Translations under genes and position numbers: made by a program
Shown: positions 8,876 through 18,300 of the stretch, piece by piece
Position numbering within the stretch: position 1 is the first letter of the stretch
Layout: each line of letters starts with the position of its first letter
NCBI RefSeq assembly: GCF_046545555.1
Contig: NZ_JBHZTH010000004.1
Location: 224,565-288,564, forward strand
Length of the DNA stretch: 64,000 nt
Origin: Winogradskyella sp046545555
GTDB lineage: Bacteria; Bacteroidota; Bacteroidia; Flavobacteriales; Flavobacteriaceae
Direction: 5' to 3'
Notes under the pieces: model-generated
Told to the model about the DNA's origin: nothing
Database searches by the model: none
Seen by the model: the letters and a program-made list of their open reading frames with translations, nothing else

Positions 8876-8919
8876 GAACTCCCGTAAGACGTATGCCTCA
8901 GAGCACCTTACGGGAGTTC
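8876..8919. terminator. Bidirectional terminator hairpin
   Basis: GAACTCCCGTAAG pairs perfectly with CTTACGGGAGTTC over 13 bp with an 18-nt loop, between the convergent ends of the repeat protein (plus) and the flippase gene (minus). The T-tract is weak on both sides. Confidence 0.75.
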
Positions 8920-8935
8920 TCATTTCTATAATTAT

Positions 8936-10393
8936 CTATAGATTCAGGCGCTTTTGTATTAGGTTAGAAATATCCTTAGAAACATTAAGTTTGTAAATGA
9001 TCACAAAGTAAAAGGTTGCAATTATTAGAGATTTCAAAATAATATTTACAATTGGATGAAAGTGAAAATCCCAAAAGTACATTAGGCAAGACATAAAAAT
9101 TAAGACTAATACAATCTTTAGAGATGCCCAAGAAAATGGCTGCATCTTAAACTTCTGTTTAACAAAAATTATTTTTATTGTATTGTAAATTACCATTGCC
9201 AAAAATGTTGCTAATGCAGAACCTTCTATTCCGTAAATTGGTATGAAAATATAATTAAAGATAATAGCTACGAGAGCTAAAAACACTCCAAAAGCGAGCA
9301 CCATTCTATAATAGTCACTATTAAATAAAATTGCATTGTTATTGCCTAAGCTATTATCATATAACTTAGCTAAACTTACCATAATAACTACGAAAAGACC
9401 TCCTGTAAACTCCTGAGGTATTATTTTATAGAGCTCATTTATATTTAAAAGAATTAAAAGGAAGATAAAGCCACTTATTACTAATAAACTAATGGAGCTA
9501 CGTTTATATAGATGCTCTAAAGCTGATCTGTTATTTTCGTTTAAATATTGGGCAGTTAATGGCATCATTATTTGATGCATTGCTCGTTGAGGCACAGCAA
9601 TAACGGTAGCGATAAATATGGCAACACTATAATAGGCCACTTGCTCAATGTTTTCTAACATTAAACCTATCATAAACTTGTCAATATCTAAAATCAATGT
9701 AGCTACAGAGCCTGCAATAATCATCAATCCGGCATACTTTAGAATGGGTACTTGTTTATCTAATTTTTGAAATACTAATTTTGGAAAACGTTTAGAGAAT
9801 GAATACAACATCATTATAACCATTCGTAAAACATATACACAAACTAATGCTAAAACAAATTGATTTACAGATAACCAATCGATATATACACAAAATAATA
9901 AAACCATTATACAGATACGATGAAACACCTCTTTCATTGTATTACCAAATACTGTAAGTAAATGAACTTTAGACCAAGCAAAGAAAATTTCAAAATAGGC
10001 CATAGTAATAGCCAAAATAAAAATATGCCAAACATAGGTATTAACTATTTCATTCTGCGTAGCGAGTAATTTACCTATAGTTTCGTAAGAAGTTAAGCCA
10101 ATGAACACTGTTGGTATAATAAAAACTAATGGCAAGAATAACATTAAAGTTAAAAAGCTATTAAGCGTATGCTTTGTTTTAAAAGAGGAATAAAATTTAA
10201 TAATCGCGTTATGAACACCAAATGCCATAAAAGGCATCATAATATTAGCGGCAGATAACAAAAATGCTACCAATCCAAAATACTCATCGGTTAAAAAATT
10301 AGTATAAAGAAAAAGCGTATTAATTGCACCAATCCCAAAACCTGTGTAAGTGGTTATAGTATTCTTAAAGGATTGATTTAATACGATGCCCAT
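8936..10393 (-). CDS. Polysaccharide/lipid flippase (Wzx-like, MVF superfamily)
   Basis: The 485-residue protein is hydrophobic throughout, with about 12-14 membrane helices by eye. It has the features of oligosaccharide flippases, including an N-terminal helix starting at about residue 10 and a conserved charged stretch in the middle (LDIDKFMIGLM, about 233-243). It would move lipid-linked glycans across the inner membrane. It is the last gene of a minus-strand run with a GT4 glycosyltransferase (34-nt gap) and a YfhO protein, which supports envelope glycan assembly. The exact substrate is unknown. Confidence 0.85.
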   Translation of the reverse strand: MGIVLNQSFKNTITTYTGFGIGAINTLFLYTNFLTDEYFGLVAFLLSAANIMMPFMAFGVHNAIIKFYSSFKTKHTLNSFLTLMLFLPLVFIIPTVFIGLTSYETIGKLLATQNEIVNTYVWHIFILAITMAYFEIFFAWSKVHLLTVFGNTMKEVFHRICIMVLLFCVYIDWLSVNQFVLALVCVYVLRMVIMMLYSFSKRFPKLVFQKLDKQVPILKYAGLMIIAGSVATLILDIDKFMIGLMLENIEQVAYYSVAIFIATVIAVPQRAMHQIMMPLTAQYLNENNRSALEHLYKRSSISLLVISGFIFLLILLNINELYKIIPQEFTGGLFVVIMVSLAKLYDNSLGNNNAILFNSDYYRMVLAFGVFLALVAIIFNYIFIPIYGIEGSALATFLAMVIYNTIKIIFVKQKFKMQPFSWASLKIVLVLIFMSCLMYFWDFHFHPIVNIILKSLIIATFYFVIIYKLNVSKDISNLIQKRLNL

Positions 10394-10427
10394 GATTTAC
10401 AAAATACAACTATTAAGCTAATAATAT

Positions 10428-11717
10428 TTATAAACGATGTATCAATTCGCTTAGATTTTTTGTTAGTGTCTTTCTACTATATGGATCCAAACCAATGGCA
10501 TTAACTTTTAAGTTACCACTAACATGAGCTTTAAAATAGGCTAAAACCTGGGCCTTTAACTTTAATTTATTCTTATAATTAAAATATGATCCCGTATTAG
10601 TAGATTTAATAATTTTTTCAACATCTGATCCATCTGGGCCAATAGCAAGAATAGGCGTTTCTGAAATTAAATATTCAAATATTTTACCCGGTATTATTGC
10701 TTTAGTATCTTCTGAATCTATTTCTATTAAAAGTAATACTTGGGATTTCATTTGAGACCTAAGTGCATCATCATGGTTTACATAACCCATAATATTTAAA
10801 TAATCTTTTAATCCACTATCATAAATAGATTCTAAAACATCATTGCTAACTACACCAATTAGATTTAATTGAAAGGATTTTGAAAATTCATCATTCTCTG
10901 CTATCAATTCTGAAAGTATTTCCCATAGTATTTTTGGATTACGCTGAGAAAGTAAAGACCCAATATGTGCTAATGTAAATTTCTCATCCTTACCTTCTAC
11001 TCTAATAGAATGCGAGTCGTAACCATTTGTAATAACAGAAATTGACTTTTTAGTTTTAGTTAAGAATTCATTTTTGGTATAATTACTTGTTACAACGATA
11101 TGATCTGCGGTATTCAAAACCTTAGATTCTAAATAATTATGTTTTGCCTCTGACGATTTACTCAATTTTAAAGCCTTATGATAACCAATCGTGGTCCATG
11201 GATCTCTAAAATCTGCCAACCAATTAACACCTGTTCTTTTTTTTAGGTCTAACCCGATAAGATGAAGACTATGTGGTGGACCTGTTGTAATTATAGTGTC
11301 TATTTTATTCTCTTTTAAATAAGGTAAGAGAAATTTCACTGATGGTATTATCCAATTTTTACGCGCATCTGGTATAAAAAAATTTCCACGTATATAAAGC
11401 ATAATCTTTTCTATTAAAGATTGATTCTTAGCTTTTGAAATAACCCCAGAACTTATTTTTTTAGAACTACCTTTTGAAAAAAGACTTGCCAAACCATAAG
11501 GTTCTTTAATGGGCTGTTTAATAATTGTAACTCCTTCGGGAATTTCAGCCTCTAAACTCTTATCAATAATAGGGTAATTTGGATTTTCTGGACAATAGAC
11601 AATTGGCTCTACATTAAATATTGGCAAGTACTTTACAAACTTCAACCAACGCTGTACACCAGGACCTCCAGCCGGTGGCCAATAATAGCATATGATAAGA
11701 ACTTTCCTTTTAATCAT
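10428..11717 (-). CDS. GT4-family glycosyltransferase
   Basis: This 429-residue protein has a two-Rossmann GT-B layout. The N-terminal glycine loop follows the first strand (YYWPPAGGPGVQRW, about residues 11-24), and ADFRDPW at about 168-174 is typical of this Bacteroidota subgroup. In the C-terminal half, the donor-site segment around GKIFEYL (about 343-349) supplies the EXE-like acidic position. It would transfer a sugar from a nucleotide donor to a lipid-linked or surface glycan. It lies between the YfhO gene and the flippase gene on the same strand. Confidence 0.85.
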   Translation of the reverse strand: MIKRKVLIICYYWPPAGGPGVQRWLKFVKYLPIFNVEPIVYCPENPNYPIIDKSLEAEIPEGVTIIKQPIKEPYGLASLFSKGSSKKISSGVISKAKNQSLIEKIMLYIRGNFFIPDARKNWIIPSVKFLLPYLKENKIDTIITTGPPHSLHLIGLDLKKRTGVNWLADFRDPWTTIGYHKALKLSKSSEAKHNYLESKVLNTADHIVVTSNYTKNEFLTKTKKSISVITNGYDSHSIRVEGKDEKFTLAHIGSLLSQRNPKILWEILSELIAENDEFSKSFQLNLIGVVSNDVLESIYDSGLKDYLNIMGYVNHDDALRSQMKSQVLLLIEIDSEDTKAIIPGKIFEYLISETPILAIGPDGSDVEKIIKSTNTGSYFNYKNKLKLKAQVLAYFKAHVSGNLKVNAIGLDPYSRKTLTKNLSELIHRL

Positions 11718-11793
11718 TTTTTCTTAAATCCTGTAAAACAGAAACCTCCTTCAATGTGTATAACTTAGAATATTGATTACACAGGTATGACAA

Positions 11794-14214
11794 TTAATCA
11801 CTTTTCTTTTTAAAAGAATATAATATTCCTAGTAAAAAAAGTATCCCAAATATAGCAGAACTCGCAAGAGCAATCTTACTACCAGTGGCAACAACTTGTG
11901 GTTCAAACTTAAATTCAATAATGTGCTTACCTCTAGGTACTTCCATACCTCGTAACACATAATTCACTCTAATATGAGGTGCTAATTCGTTATTAAGATA
12001 AGCATTCCAGCCTTCACCATAATAGATCTCAGAAAATACTGCGAATCCATCATTTGTATTATTAGATTCATAGCTTAAATAATTTGGCTTAAACTCTTTT
12101 AATTTAATTGAAGCTGTTGAATCAATAACAAACTTTGATACTTGTGATTCGTTATCCCAATGAGACATTGTAGTAATTGCAACGTTTTTATTATCTAAAC
12201 TATCTAATGCTTTTATTTCTGAATTTGCATCTGTCAACTGTCTTAATTCACTTACAAACCAAGCATTACCATTAGCTTCAGTATTATTATATGGGAATAT
12301 TCTACCTTGGTCTTCAGCAATAATATATTTAGTATTAAGCATATTTAAGACATTCATGTTATTATTATAAACATGAAAATTCATTAAGTCATCATAACGC
12401 CCAATTTTTGCGGCATGATAACCAAATAATGAATTATGAAAGTATGCAGCTCTACCAGGCTTTCTTTGACCTTCAGAAGACATGTCTAAAACTCTGAAAT
12501 GTTCCTTGTCCTTTAAGATTTCTTTATCTGCTAGATTAGCTTGGTAAGGTTTATCTACATTTAGAGCCGAAACAAAATTATCATTATTAACATACTCTCG
12601 ATTTACGGAAACCAAATCAAATAAAATAAGCACAGTAAATACAATAACAACTAAATTCTCGGATAACTTCTTCTTTAAGAAGAAATAAACTGTTCCTCCA
12701 GAGAGTAAGACGAGAACTAAGGTTCTAATAGTATCAGCTGTAAATAAGGCCTTTCTGTCTCTTATAAAAGCATCTACTAATGCTTCTGGAATGCCTTCAT
12801 CTCTTAAACTTTTAAAATCAAATAATGTGGATTTAAATAATAAGAAAACTAAACATAAACCTGCAGTAATAGCTACAGCATATTTGAGCGCTTTTAATTT
12901 ATCTTCATCTTTTTGAAAATCATTAAATAAACGTACCAAAGCAAATATTGCTAGTACAGGAATACATAACTCTAAAATAACTTGAATAGAACTTACTGCT
13001 CTAAATTTGTTATATAAAGGCACGTAATCAATAAAGAAATCTGTCAAAAACCCTAAATTTTTGCCATAAGATAAAAGCAACGATAAGATTACACCAGCAA
13101 CCAACCACCACTTTAATCTTCCCTTAACTAAAAACAAGCCTAATACAAAAAGAAAAATGATTACGGCTCCTACATAAGCAGGTGCTTCTACAATAGGTTG
13201 ATCTCCCCAATACATAGGCGCATTTTTAGAAAGATCCAAAGCATCTAAAGGTGAAGCTCCTAGATTTACATAACTCCTGTAAGTTTCAGAATCTTTACCA
13301 ATATTTTCAGAGTTTCCGCCACCCATAAATTTTGGTATGTATAAATTAAAGGTTTCGGTAATACCATAACTATATTCTGTTATGTATTCTTTATTAAGTC
13401 CAGATGAAGCTTCTTTTTCAGAACCATCTATATTAATAGTTAGCTCACTCTTACCACGTGTACTTTCCTTAACATACTCTTGAGTTGCCATAATATTTGT
13501 GGCATTAAGACCAACTGCAATTATAGCAGCTACGGACAATAAACCCACTGATTTAAAAAAATGTGGTAAAAGCTTTTTTTTGTAAGCATCTAACAAATAA
13601 ACCAAACCTAGCACTATAACTAAAAGAAGTAAATAGTAGGTCATTTGAAAGTGATTAGCAACAATTTCTAAACCTAATGCAACTATTGTAAGCAAAAATC
13701 CTAAAATATATTTTTTTCTAAAAGTTAATAGAATTCCAGCTAAAACCATGGGCATATAGGCAATCGCATGAGCCTTAGAATTATGACCTACTCCTAATAT
13801 AATAATAAGATATGTCGAAAAACCAAATGCTAATGCACCCAGTGCCGCAAGCTTAAAATCAACCTTTAACGAAAGTAAAAGAATATAAAAGCCAATAAAA
13901 TACAAGAATAAATAATCAGCTGGTCTAGGTAAAAAACGTAATGCTAAATCTAATTTTTTAATATAATTATGAGGATACTTTGCGCCTAGTTGATAGGTTG
14001 GCATACCACCAAAAGCACTATTGGTCCAATAGGTTTCTTCGCCAGTTTCTTTAGCAAAATCCTTTTGTTGCTCTGCCATACCAATATAGTGCATGATATC
14101 GCTTTGAAAAATCTTTTTGCCTTGTAAAACAGGACTAAAATATGCTAATGATAGTGCCACAAAACCTAATATTACAAGGACATGCGGCAAAAAACGTTTA
14201 AAAGAAAATGACAT
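11794..14214 (-). CDS. YfhO-family membrane glycosyltransferase-like protein
   Basis: The 806-residue protein has about 12-14 membrane helices and a C-terminal extracytoplasmic beta-rich domain (about 560-780) before a last helix. The first loop carries the acidic motif QSDIMHY (about 37-43), as in GT-C enzymes, and the C-terminal part shows the YfhO signature EIYYGEGWNAYL (about 735-746). YfhO proteins are thought to attach sugars to envelope polymers using lipid-linked donors. Operon context (DUF4834 before, GT4 and flippase after) supports this. Confidence 0.85.
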   Translation of the reverse strand: MSFSFKRFLPHVLVILGFVALSLAYFSPVLQGKKIFQSDIMHYIGMAEQQKDFAKETGEETYWTNSAFGGMPTYQLGAKYPHNYIKKLDLALRFLPRPADYLFLYFIGFYILLLSLKVDFKLAALGALAFGFSTYLIIILGVGHNSKAHAIAYMPMVLAGILLTFRKKYILGFLLTIVALGLEIVANHFQMTYYLLLLVIVLGLVYLLDAYKKKLLPHFFKSVGLLSVAAIIAVGLNATNIMATQEYVKESTRGKSELTINIDGSEKEASSGLNKEYITEYSYGITETFNLYIPKFMGGGNSENIGKDSETYRSYVNLGASPLDALDLSKNAPMYWGDQPIVEAPAYVGAVIIFLFVLGLFLVKGRLKWWLVAGVILSLLLSYGKNLGFLTDFFIDYVPLYNKFRAVSSIQVILELCIPVLAIFALVRLFNDFQKDEDKLKALKYAVAITAGLCLVFLLFKSTLFDFKSLRDEGIPEALVDAFIRDRKALFTADTIRTLVLVLLSGGTVYFFLKKKLSENLVVIVFTVLILFDLVSVNREYVNNDNFVSALNVDKPYQANLADKEILKDKEHFRVLDMSSEGQRKPGRAAYFHNSLFGYHAAKIGRYDDLMNFHVYNNNMNVLNMLNTKYIIAEDQGRIFPYNNTEANGNAWFVSELRQLTDANSEIKALDSLDNKNVAITTMSHWDNESQVSKFVIDSTASIKLKEFKPNYLSYESNNTNDGFAVFSEIYYGEGWNAYLNNELAPHIRVNYVLRGMEVPRGKHIIEFKFEPQVVATGSKIALASSAIFGILFLLGILYSFKKKSD

Positions 14215-14286
14215 GAAATTTGCTAATAATTGATTCTGAAAAGTAGTTATTTTTTTGGTAAAAACAGTGATTACTTCTTATCTAAA

Positions 14287-14559
14287 TCAATCCAGCTCTT
14301 CGTAATCTATATATTCACCAACTTTTTCGTTAGATTTTTTATTTTGATTGGGCATTTTATCTATAACGGTCTCGCCCTCTCTTTGTTTTTGTGCCTTGCG
14401 TTGCTGCGCTTGGTTTTGAAAACCACCAAACTGTTGGCCAAACTTCTGCTCGGCTTTCTTAGCTACAAAACGCAAAAAAAATGGAGCAAATAAACGAGCC
14501 AAAATTTTAAAGCCAAACCAAAAAAGTAAAATAATTAATATGGTTCTTAATAATCCCAT
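14287..14559 (-). CDS. DUF4834 small membrane protein
   Basis: This 90-residue protein has one N-terminal membrane helix (about residues 3-22) and a basic, Gln/Lys-rich soluble tail ending in an acidic YIDYEELD. This is the DUF4834 family, commonly found next to YfhO genes in Flavobacteriia; function unknown. It heads the minus-strand envelope run, with 72 nt to the YfhO gene. A possible -7 box lies at 14598-14605. The overlapping plus-strand frame at 14230-14493 is a shadow. Confidence 0.75.
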   Translation of the reverse strand: MGLLRTILIILLFWFGFKILARLFAPFFLRFVAKKAEQKFGQQFGGFQNQAQQRKAQKQREGETVIDKMPNQNKKSNEKVGEYIDYEELD

Positions 14560-14597
14560 TCCCGAAGCTATTTCTATCGTTGTTACTATTTCTATAT

Positions 14598-14605
14598 CAA
14601 AAATA
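14598..14605 (-). promoter_or_regulatory. Possible -7 element for the DUF4834-YfhO-GT4-flippase run
   Basis: Read on the minus strand it is TATTTTTG, matching TAnnTTTG, 38 nt before the DUF4834 ATG. No good -33 box is seen. Confidence 0.4.
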
Positions 14606-14659
14606 CAATTATAGATATTTATAATCCGTTATAATTCCTTAAAAAAAGTATAAAATATA

Positions 14660-14667
14660 TATATTTG
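14660..14667 (+). promoter_or_regulatory. -7 element of the transporter/GNAT operon
   Basis: TATATTTG matches TAnnTTTG, 18 nt before the ATG at 14686. The TTG in it (14665) is in frame with the gene but is promoter sequence. Confidence 0.55.
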
Positions 14668-14685
14668 AATTTAAACCACATCCAA

Positions 14686-15654
14686 ATGCAAACACTCAAA
14701 TCTTTTTTTGTTGTATTAATTGTGCTTACCTACAGCTCATCTTTTGCGCAATACACAGAAGTTATAAACTCTAATCGTCCTGGTGTATCGGAAAGTGCTT
14801 TTTCTGTAGGAACTGGTATTGTACAATTTGAATTAGGTGCATTTACGGTAAACGAAGAACATACACCTTTACAATACGATGTTTCTGGATTTGGTTTAGA
14901 TTTCGCAATTCGTTATGGTTTACTTTTTGAGCAATTAGAACTACAGTTAGACGGTATTTATCAAAATGATACACAAACCTTTAATGCAGGTCAAATTGCA
15001 ATAGAAAATTCTCGTGCTAATTTTAGAAATTTAACTATTGGTGCAAAATATTTAGTTTACGATCCTTATAAAAATGCGGAAGAAGCTAAACCTAATCTTT
15101 ACAGCTACCATGCTAATCGAAAATTTCAATGGAAATCTTTAATACCTGCAGTAGCAGTATATGCTGGGGCAAATTTTGATTCAAAAAATAATCCTTATAC
15201 CGCACCAGATGTTGAAGGTATAAGTCCAAGAATTATGATTTCTACCCAAAATAACTTTAATGGTGGTTGGGTATTTGTTATGAACTTAATAAAAGATAGA
15301 ATTGGTTCTGAGTTTTCAGAATTTCAATATGTTTTTACTTTAACGCATTCTTTTACACCTCAATGGGTTGTTTTTGGTGAGGCACAAGGTATTAATAGCG
15401 ATTTTTATGCTGATAATATCTTTAGGCTTGGAGGAGCGTATTTATGGACAAAAGATTTTCAACTAGATGCAAATATTGCTTTCAATACCAAAGATACACC
15501 GTCTGTATTTAACGTCGCTTTTGGCGCATCTTATCGTTTAGATTTTCATAAAGATAAAAAGATTGACAATGGAAATGGTAATGACGGAAACTTTAAAAAG
15601 AAAAGAAAAAACAAGAAGAAAAATACTGATGATTTTGATTCTGACGGAATATAA
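14686..15654 (+). CDS. Outer-membrane beta-barrel transporter-like protein
   Basis: This 322-residue product has a signal peptide ending SSSFAQ at about residue 21. The beta-rich body looks like the phenol-degradation meta-pathway (PF13557-type) outer-membrane proteins, with NRPGVSESAFSVGTG near the N-terminus and alternating amphipathic strands throughout. The C-terminal 35 residues are a Lys/Asn/Asp-rich tail after the last strand. The ATG at 14686 places the signal peptide at the very start. The GNAT gene begins 8 nt after its stop, so the two are co-transcribed; a role in exporting the lipid product is speculation. Confidence 0.7.
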   Translation: MQTLKSFFVVLIVLTYSSSFAQYTEVINSNRPGVSESAFSVGTGIVQFELGAFTVNEEHTPLQYDVSGFGLDFAIRYGLLFEQLELQLDGIYQNDTQTFNAGQIAIENSRANFRNLTIGAKYLVYDPYKNAEEAKPNLYSYHANRKFQWKSLIPAVAVYAGANFDSKNNPYTAPDVEGISPRIMISTQNNFNGGWVFVMNLIKDRIGSEFSEFQYVFTLTHSFTPQWVVFGEAQGINSDFYADNIFRLGGAYLWTKDFQLDANIAFNTKDTPSVFNVAFGASYRLDFHKDKKIDNGNGNDGNFKKKRKNKKKNTDDFDSDGI

Positions 15655-15662
15655 AGCTCTAC

Positions 15663-16784
15663 ATGATTACAATTAAAGAAGCAACATCCAAAAAAGAATT
15701 AAAAGCATTTGTTAAGTTTCCTTTTAAACTATATAAAGGCTCACCTTCTTGGGTACCACCAATTATCACTGAAGAAATTAGAACTTTAGACAAAGACATT
15801 AATCCTGTTTTTAAAGATGCAGAAGCTAGATATTTTTTAGCTTACATTAACAATAAAATTGTAGGACGAATTGCAACGATTATCAACTGGCTCGAAGTTA
15901 ATGGCCAAAATGAAAAAAAGATGCGTTTTGGCTGGTTCGATGTTATTGACAATATTGAAGTCACGAAGTTACTTCTTGATAAGGTGCACCAAATTGGAAA
16001 AAGTAAAGGTTTAGAATATGTTGAAGGCCCTGTTGGATTTTCTAATTTAGATAAAGTAGGTATTCTTACTGAAGGGTTTGATGAACTAGGAAGTATGATT
16101 ACATGGCATAATCATCCTTATTATGCTGATCATTTTAGAGAATTAAATTATTCAGTTGGTAAAACCTATTCTGAGAACAAAATGGAGTTTAAAAATATAC
16201 TTCAAGAGTTCTTTACACGCGTCCAAACCATGGTGAAGAAGCGTTATCAATTAAGAGCATTAAACTTTACAGATAATAAAGAAATAATGTCTTATGCCGA
16301 TGAGATGTTTGATGTCTTTTCAAAATCACATTCGGTTTTATCTTCATTTGTTGAAATTAACCAAGAACAGCGCGAATACTTTAAGAAAAAGTTTATAGGG
16401 TTCTTAAACCCTGAATATGTAAAGTTTGTATTAGACAAAGACGATAAGCTTGTTGGCTTTGGTATCGTTACACCATCTTATGCAAAAGCCTTACAAAAAA
16501 TGAATGGCAAATTATTCCCTTTTGGTTTTATGCATTTGTTAAAAGCAAAGAAAAAAGCAAAAACAGTTACATTTTACCTTATTGGTGTTTTACCAGAGTA
16601 CCAAAATAAAGGGGTAACCGCTATAATATTTGAAGAATTTTGGCAAACATTTAATGCCAAAGGGATTGAACTATGCGTTAGAGGCCCAGAATTAGATGAT
16701 AATGAAGCTATTCATAAATTATGGAAAAATTTTAAACCAGTAACTCACAAAAGGCGCTGTACTTTTAAAAAAGTCATCGCATAA
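15663..16784 (+). CDS. GNAT-fold N-acyltransferase, resembling bacterial ceramide-synthase type enzymes
   Basis: This 373-residue protein has an N-terminal part with FPFKLYKGSPSWVPP (about 19-33) and VGRIATIIN (about 67-75). The C-terminal GNAT core holds the acyl-CoA/ACP loop LPEYQNKGV at about 314-322. The long two-part layout and the WVPP element resemble the acyl-CoA N-acyltransferases that serve as ceramide synthases in bacterial sphingolipid clusters (recalled, not searched). The convergent neighbour is a serine-palmitoyltransferase-like enzyme, which fits N-acylation of capnine or sphinganine. A generic GNAT role remains possible. Confidence 0.7.
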   Translation: MITIKEATSKKELKAFVKFPFKLYKGSPSWVPPIITEEIRTLDKDINPVFKDAEARYFLAYINNKIVGRIATIINWLEVNGQNEKKMRFGWFDVIDNIEVTKLLLDKVHQIGKSKGLEYVEGPVGFSNLDKVGILTEGFDELGSMITWHNHPYYADHFRELNYSVGKTYSENKMEFKNILQEFFTRVQTMVKKRYQLRALNFTDNKEIMSYADEMFDVFSKSHSVLSSFVEINQEQREYFKKKFIGFLNPEYVKFVLDKDDKLVGFGIVTPSYAKALQKMNGKLFPFGFMHLLKAKKKAKTVTFYLIGVLPEYQNKGVTAIIFEEFWQTFNAKGIELCVRGPELDDNEAIHKLWKNFKPVTHKRRCTFKKVIA

Positions 16785-16785
16785 A

Positions 16786-16808
16786 AAAGCCACTTTTTAG
16801 TGGCTTTA
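16786..16808. terminator. Bidirectional terminator
   Basis: AAAGCCACT pairs with AGTGGCTTT around a 4-5 nt loop, between the convergent GNAT and PLP-enzyme genes. The T-run is stronger on the minus strand. Confidence 0.75.
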
Positions 16809-16830
16809 AATAATAAAAATGTTAAGATTA

Positions 16831-18090
16831 TTATTCTCCCATAGCAGCAATTAAAGCTGCTGACATTCTTTTATAAGTTCCGTTTTCTAATCTGCTTCTA
16901 ATAGCATCAAAAGCATCTAAAGTTTCTCTTACATCCTCTAAAGTATGTGTAGCAGTAGGTATCATTCTTAGTAGAATTAATCCTTTAGGTATAACCGGAT
17001 AAACTACTATAGAACAAAAGATTCCATAATTTTCACGTAAATCTCTTACTAAAGCCATCGCTTCAGGTATACTCCCTTTTAAATACACAGGCGTAACACA
17101 ACTTTGAGTTGTACCAATATCAAAACCACGTTCTTTTAAACCAGATTGTAAAGCATCAACAATTGTCCAAAGGTTCTTTTTTAACTCTGGCATTGTTTTA
17201 AGCATTTCTAAACGCTTTAACGCACCTTTTGTTAAGGTCATTTGCAATGACTTAGCAAACATCTGAGAACGTAAATTATATTTTAAATAGTCAATAATTT
17301 CTTTATCAGCTGCAATAAAAGCACCGGTACTGGCCATAGATTTAGCAAAAGTTGCAAAGTAAACATCTATATCGTCTTGAACGCCTTGCTCCTCACCTGC
17401 TCCTGCACCTGTAGCACCTAAAGTACCAAAACCATGCGCGTCATCTACTAAAAATCTAAAGTTGAATTTCTTTTTTAATTCAACAATTTCTTTTAAACGA
17501 CCTTGTTCACCTCGCATCCCAAAAACACCTTCAGAAATTACTAGAATTCCTCCACCAGTTTGTTCTGCCATTTTTGTTGCACGCTCTAGGTTTTTCTCTA
17601 AACTCGCAACATCGTTATGCTTATAAGTAAAACGTTTACCCATATGCAAACGAACGCCATCAATTATGCAAGCATGTGCATCTACATCGTATACAATAAT
17701 ATCATCCTTACCAACCAAGGCATCAATAGTAGACATTATTCCTTGATATCCGAAATTTAATAAATAAGCCGCTTCTTTACTTACAAACTCTGCTAATTGA
17801 TTCTGTAATTGCTCATGCAAATCTGTGTGACCAGACATCATACGTGCACCCATTGGATAAGCCGATCCATATTCTTCCGCAGCTTCAGCGTCAACCTTTC
17901 TAACTTCTGGATGATTAGCTAAACCTAAGTAATCGTTTATACTCCAAGTAATAACATCTTTGCCTTGAAATTTCATTCTATTGGAAATCTGTCCTTCAAG
18001 TTTCGGAAAAACAAAATAGCCTTCCGCTTGAGCAGCCCACTTTCCTAAAGGTCCTTTATCTCTGTATATCTTTTCAAATAAATCCTTCAT
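16831..18090 (-). CDS. PLP-dependent acyltransferase of the serine palmitoyltransferase/cysteate acyltransferase family
   Basis: The 419-residue alpha-oxoamine synthase condenses an acyl thioester with an amino acid with loss of CO2. Visible are DYLGLANHP (about 54-62), the PLP-stacking His within DVDAHACI, VDDAHGFGTLG (about 215-225) and the PLP lysine in TFAKSMASTGAF. Such enzymes in flavobacteria use cysteate and make 3-ketocapnine for sulfonolipids; serine palmitoyltransferase or glycine C-acetyltransferase activity is the alternative. The ATG at 18090 is preferred over the in-frame TTG at 18099. A cysteate-synthase-like gene lies directly upstream on the same strand. Confidence 0.85.
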   Translation of the reverse strand: MKDLFEKIYRDKGPLGKWAAQAEGYFVFPKLEGQISNRMKFQGKDVITWSINDYLGLANHPEVRKVDAEAAEEYGSAYPMGARMMSGHTDLHEQLQNQLAEFVSKEAAYLLNFGYQGIMSTIDALVGKDDIIVYDVDAHACIIDGVRLHMGKRFTYKHNDVASLEKNLERATKMAEQTGGGILVISEGVFGMRGEQGRLKEIVELKKKFNFRFLVDDAHGFGTLGATGAGAGEEQGVQDDIDVYFATFAKSMASTGAFIAADKEIIDYLKYNLRSQMFAKSLQMTLTKGALKRLEMLKTMPELKKNLWTIVDALQSGLKERGFDIGTTQSCVTPVYLKGSIPEAMALVRDLRENYGIFCSIVVYPVIPKGLILLRMIPTATHTLEDVRETLDAFDAIRSRLENGTYKRMSAALIAAMGE

Positions 18091-18115
18091 AAGTTGCAAT
18101 TGCTATTAATCTTTA

Positions 18116-18138
18116 TTTCTGTTCATTATAAACAGAAA
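18116..18138. promoter_or_regulatory. Perfect inverted repeat upstream of the acyltransferase gene
   Basis: TTTCTGTT and AACAGAAA are separated by 7 nt, centred about 37 nt before the ATG at 18090. Size and place fit a dimeric repressor or activator site. No T-run follows, so it is not a terminator. Confidence 0.4.
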
Positions 18139-18248
18139 TATAGACCTTAATATTAGTTAATTAGTTTTCTTAGTGAGAGCAAAATTAATTAATAATATTA
18201 TGACTGCATAATATTATTTAATCTAAGTATCAACTAATTTTTAATACA

Positions 18249-18280
18249 AAAGGCCTACCATATGGTTATGATAGGCCTTA
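18249..18280 (-). terminator. Terminator after the cysteine/cysteate synthase-like gene
   Basis: AAGGCCTA pairs with TAGGCCTT across a 14-nt loop. Read on the minus strand it ends in TTTTGTATTAAAAA. Confidence 0.65.
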
Positions 18281-18300
18281 AATGTATATTTAAAACGTTT

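Noticed and set aside
14230..14493. Plus-strand frame opposite DUF4834
   Set aside because: The minus-strand gene has a family match; the plus frame is a hydrophobic mirror of it.
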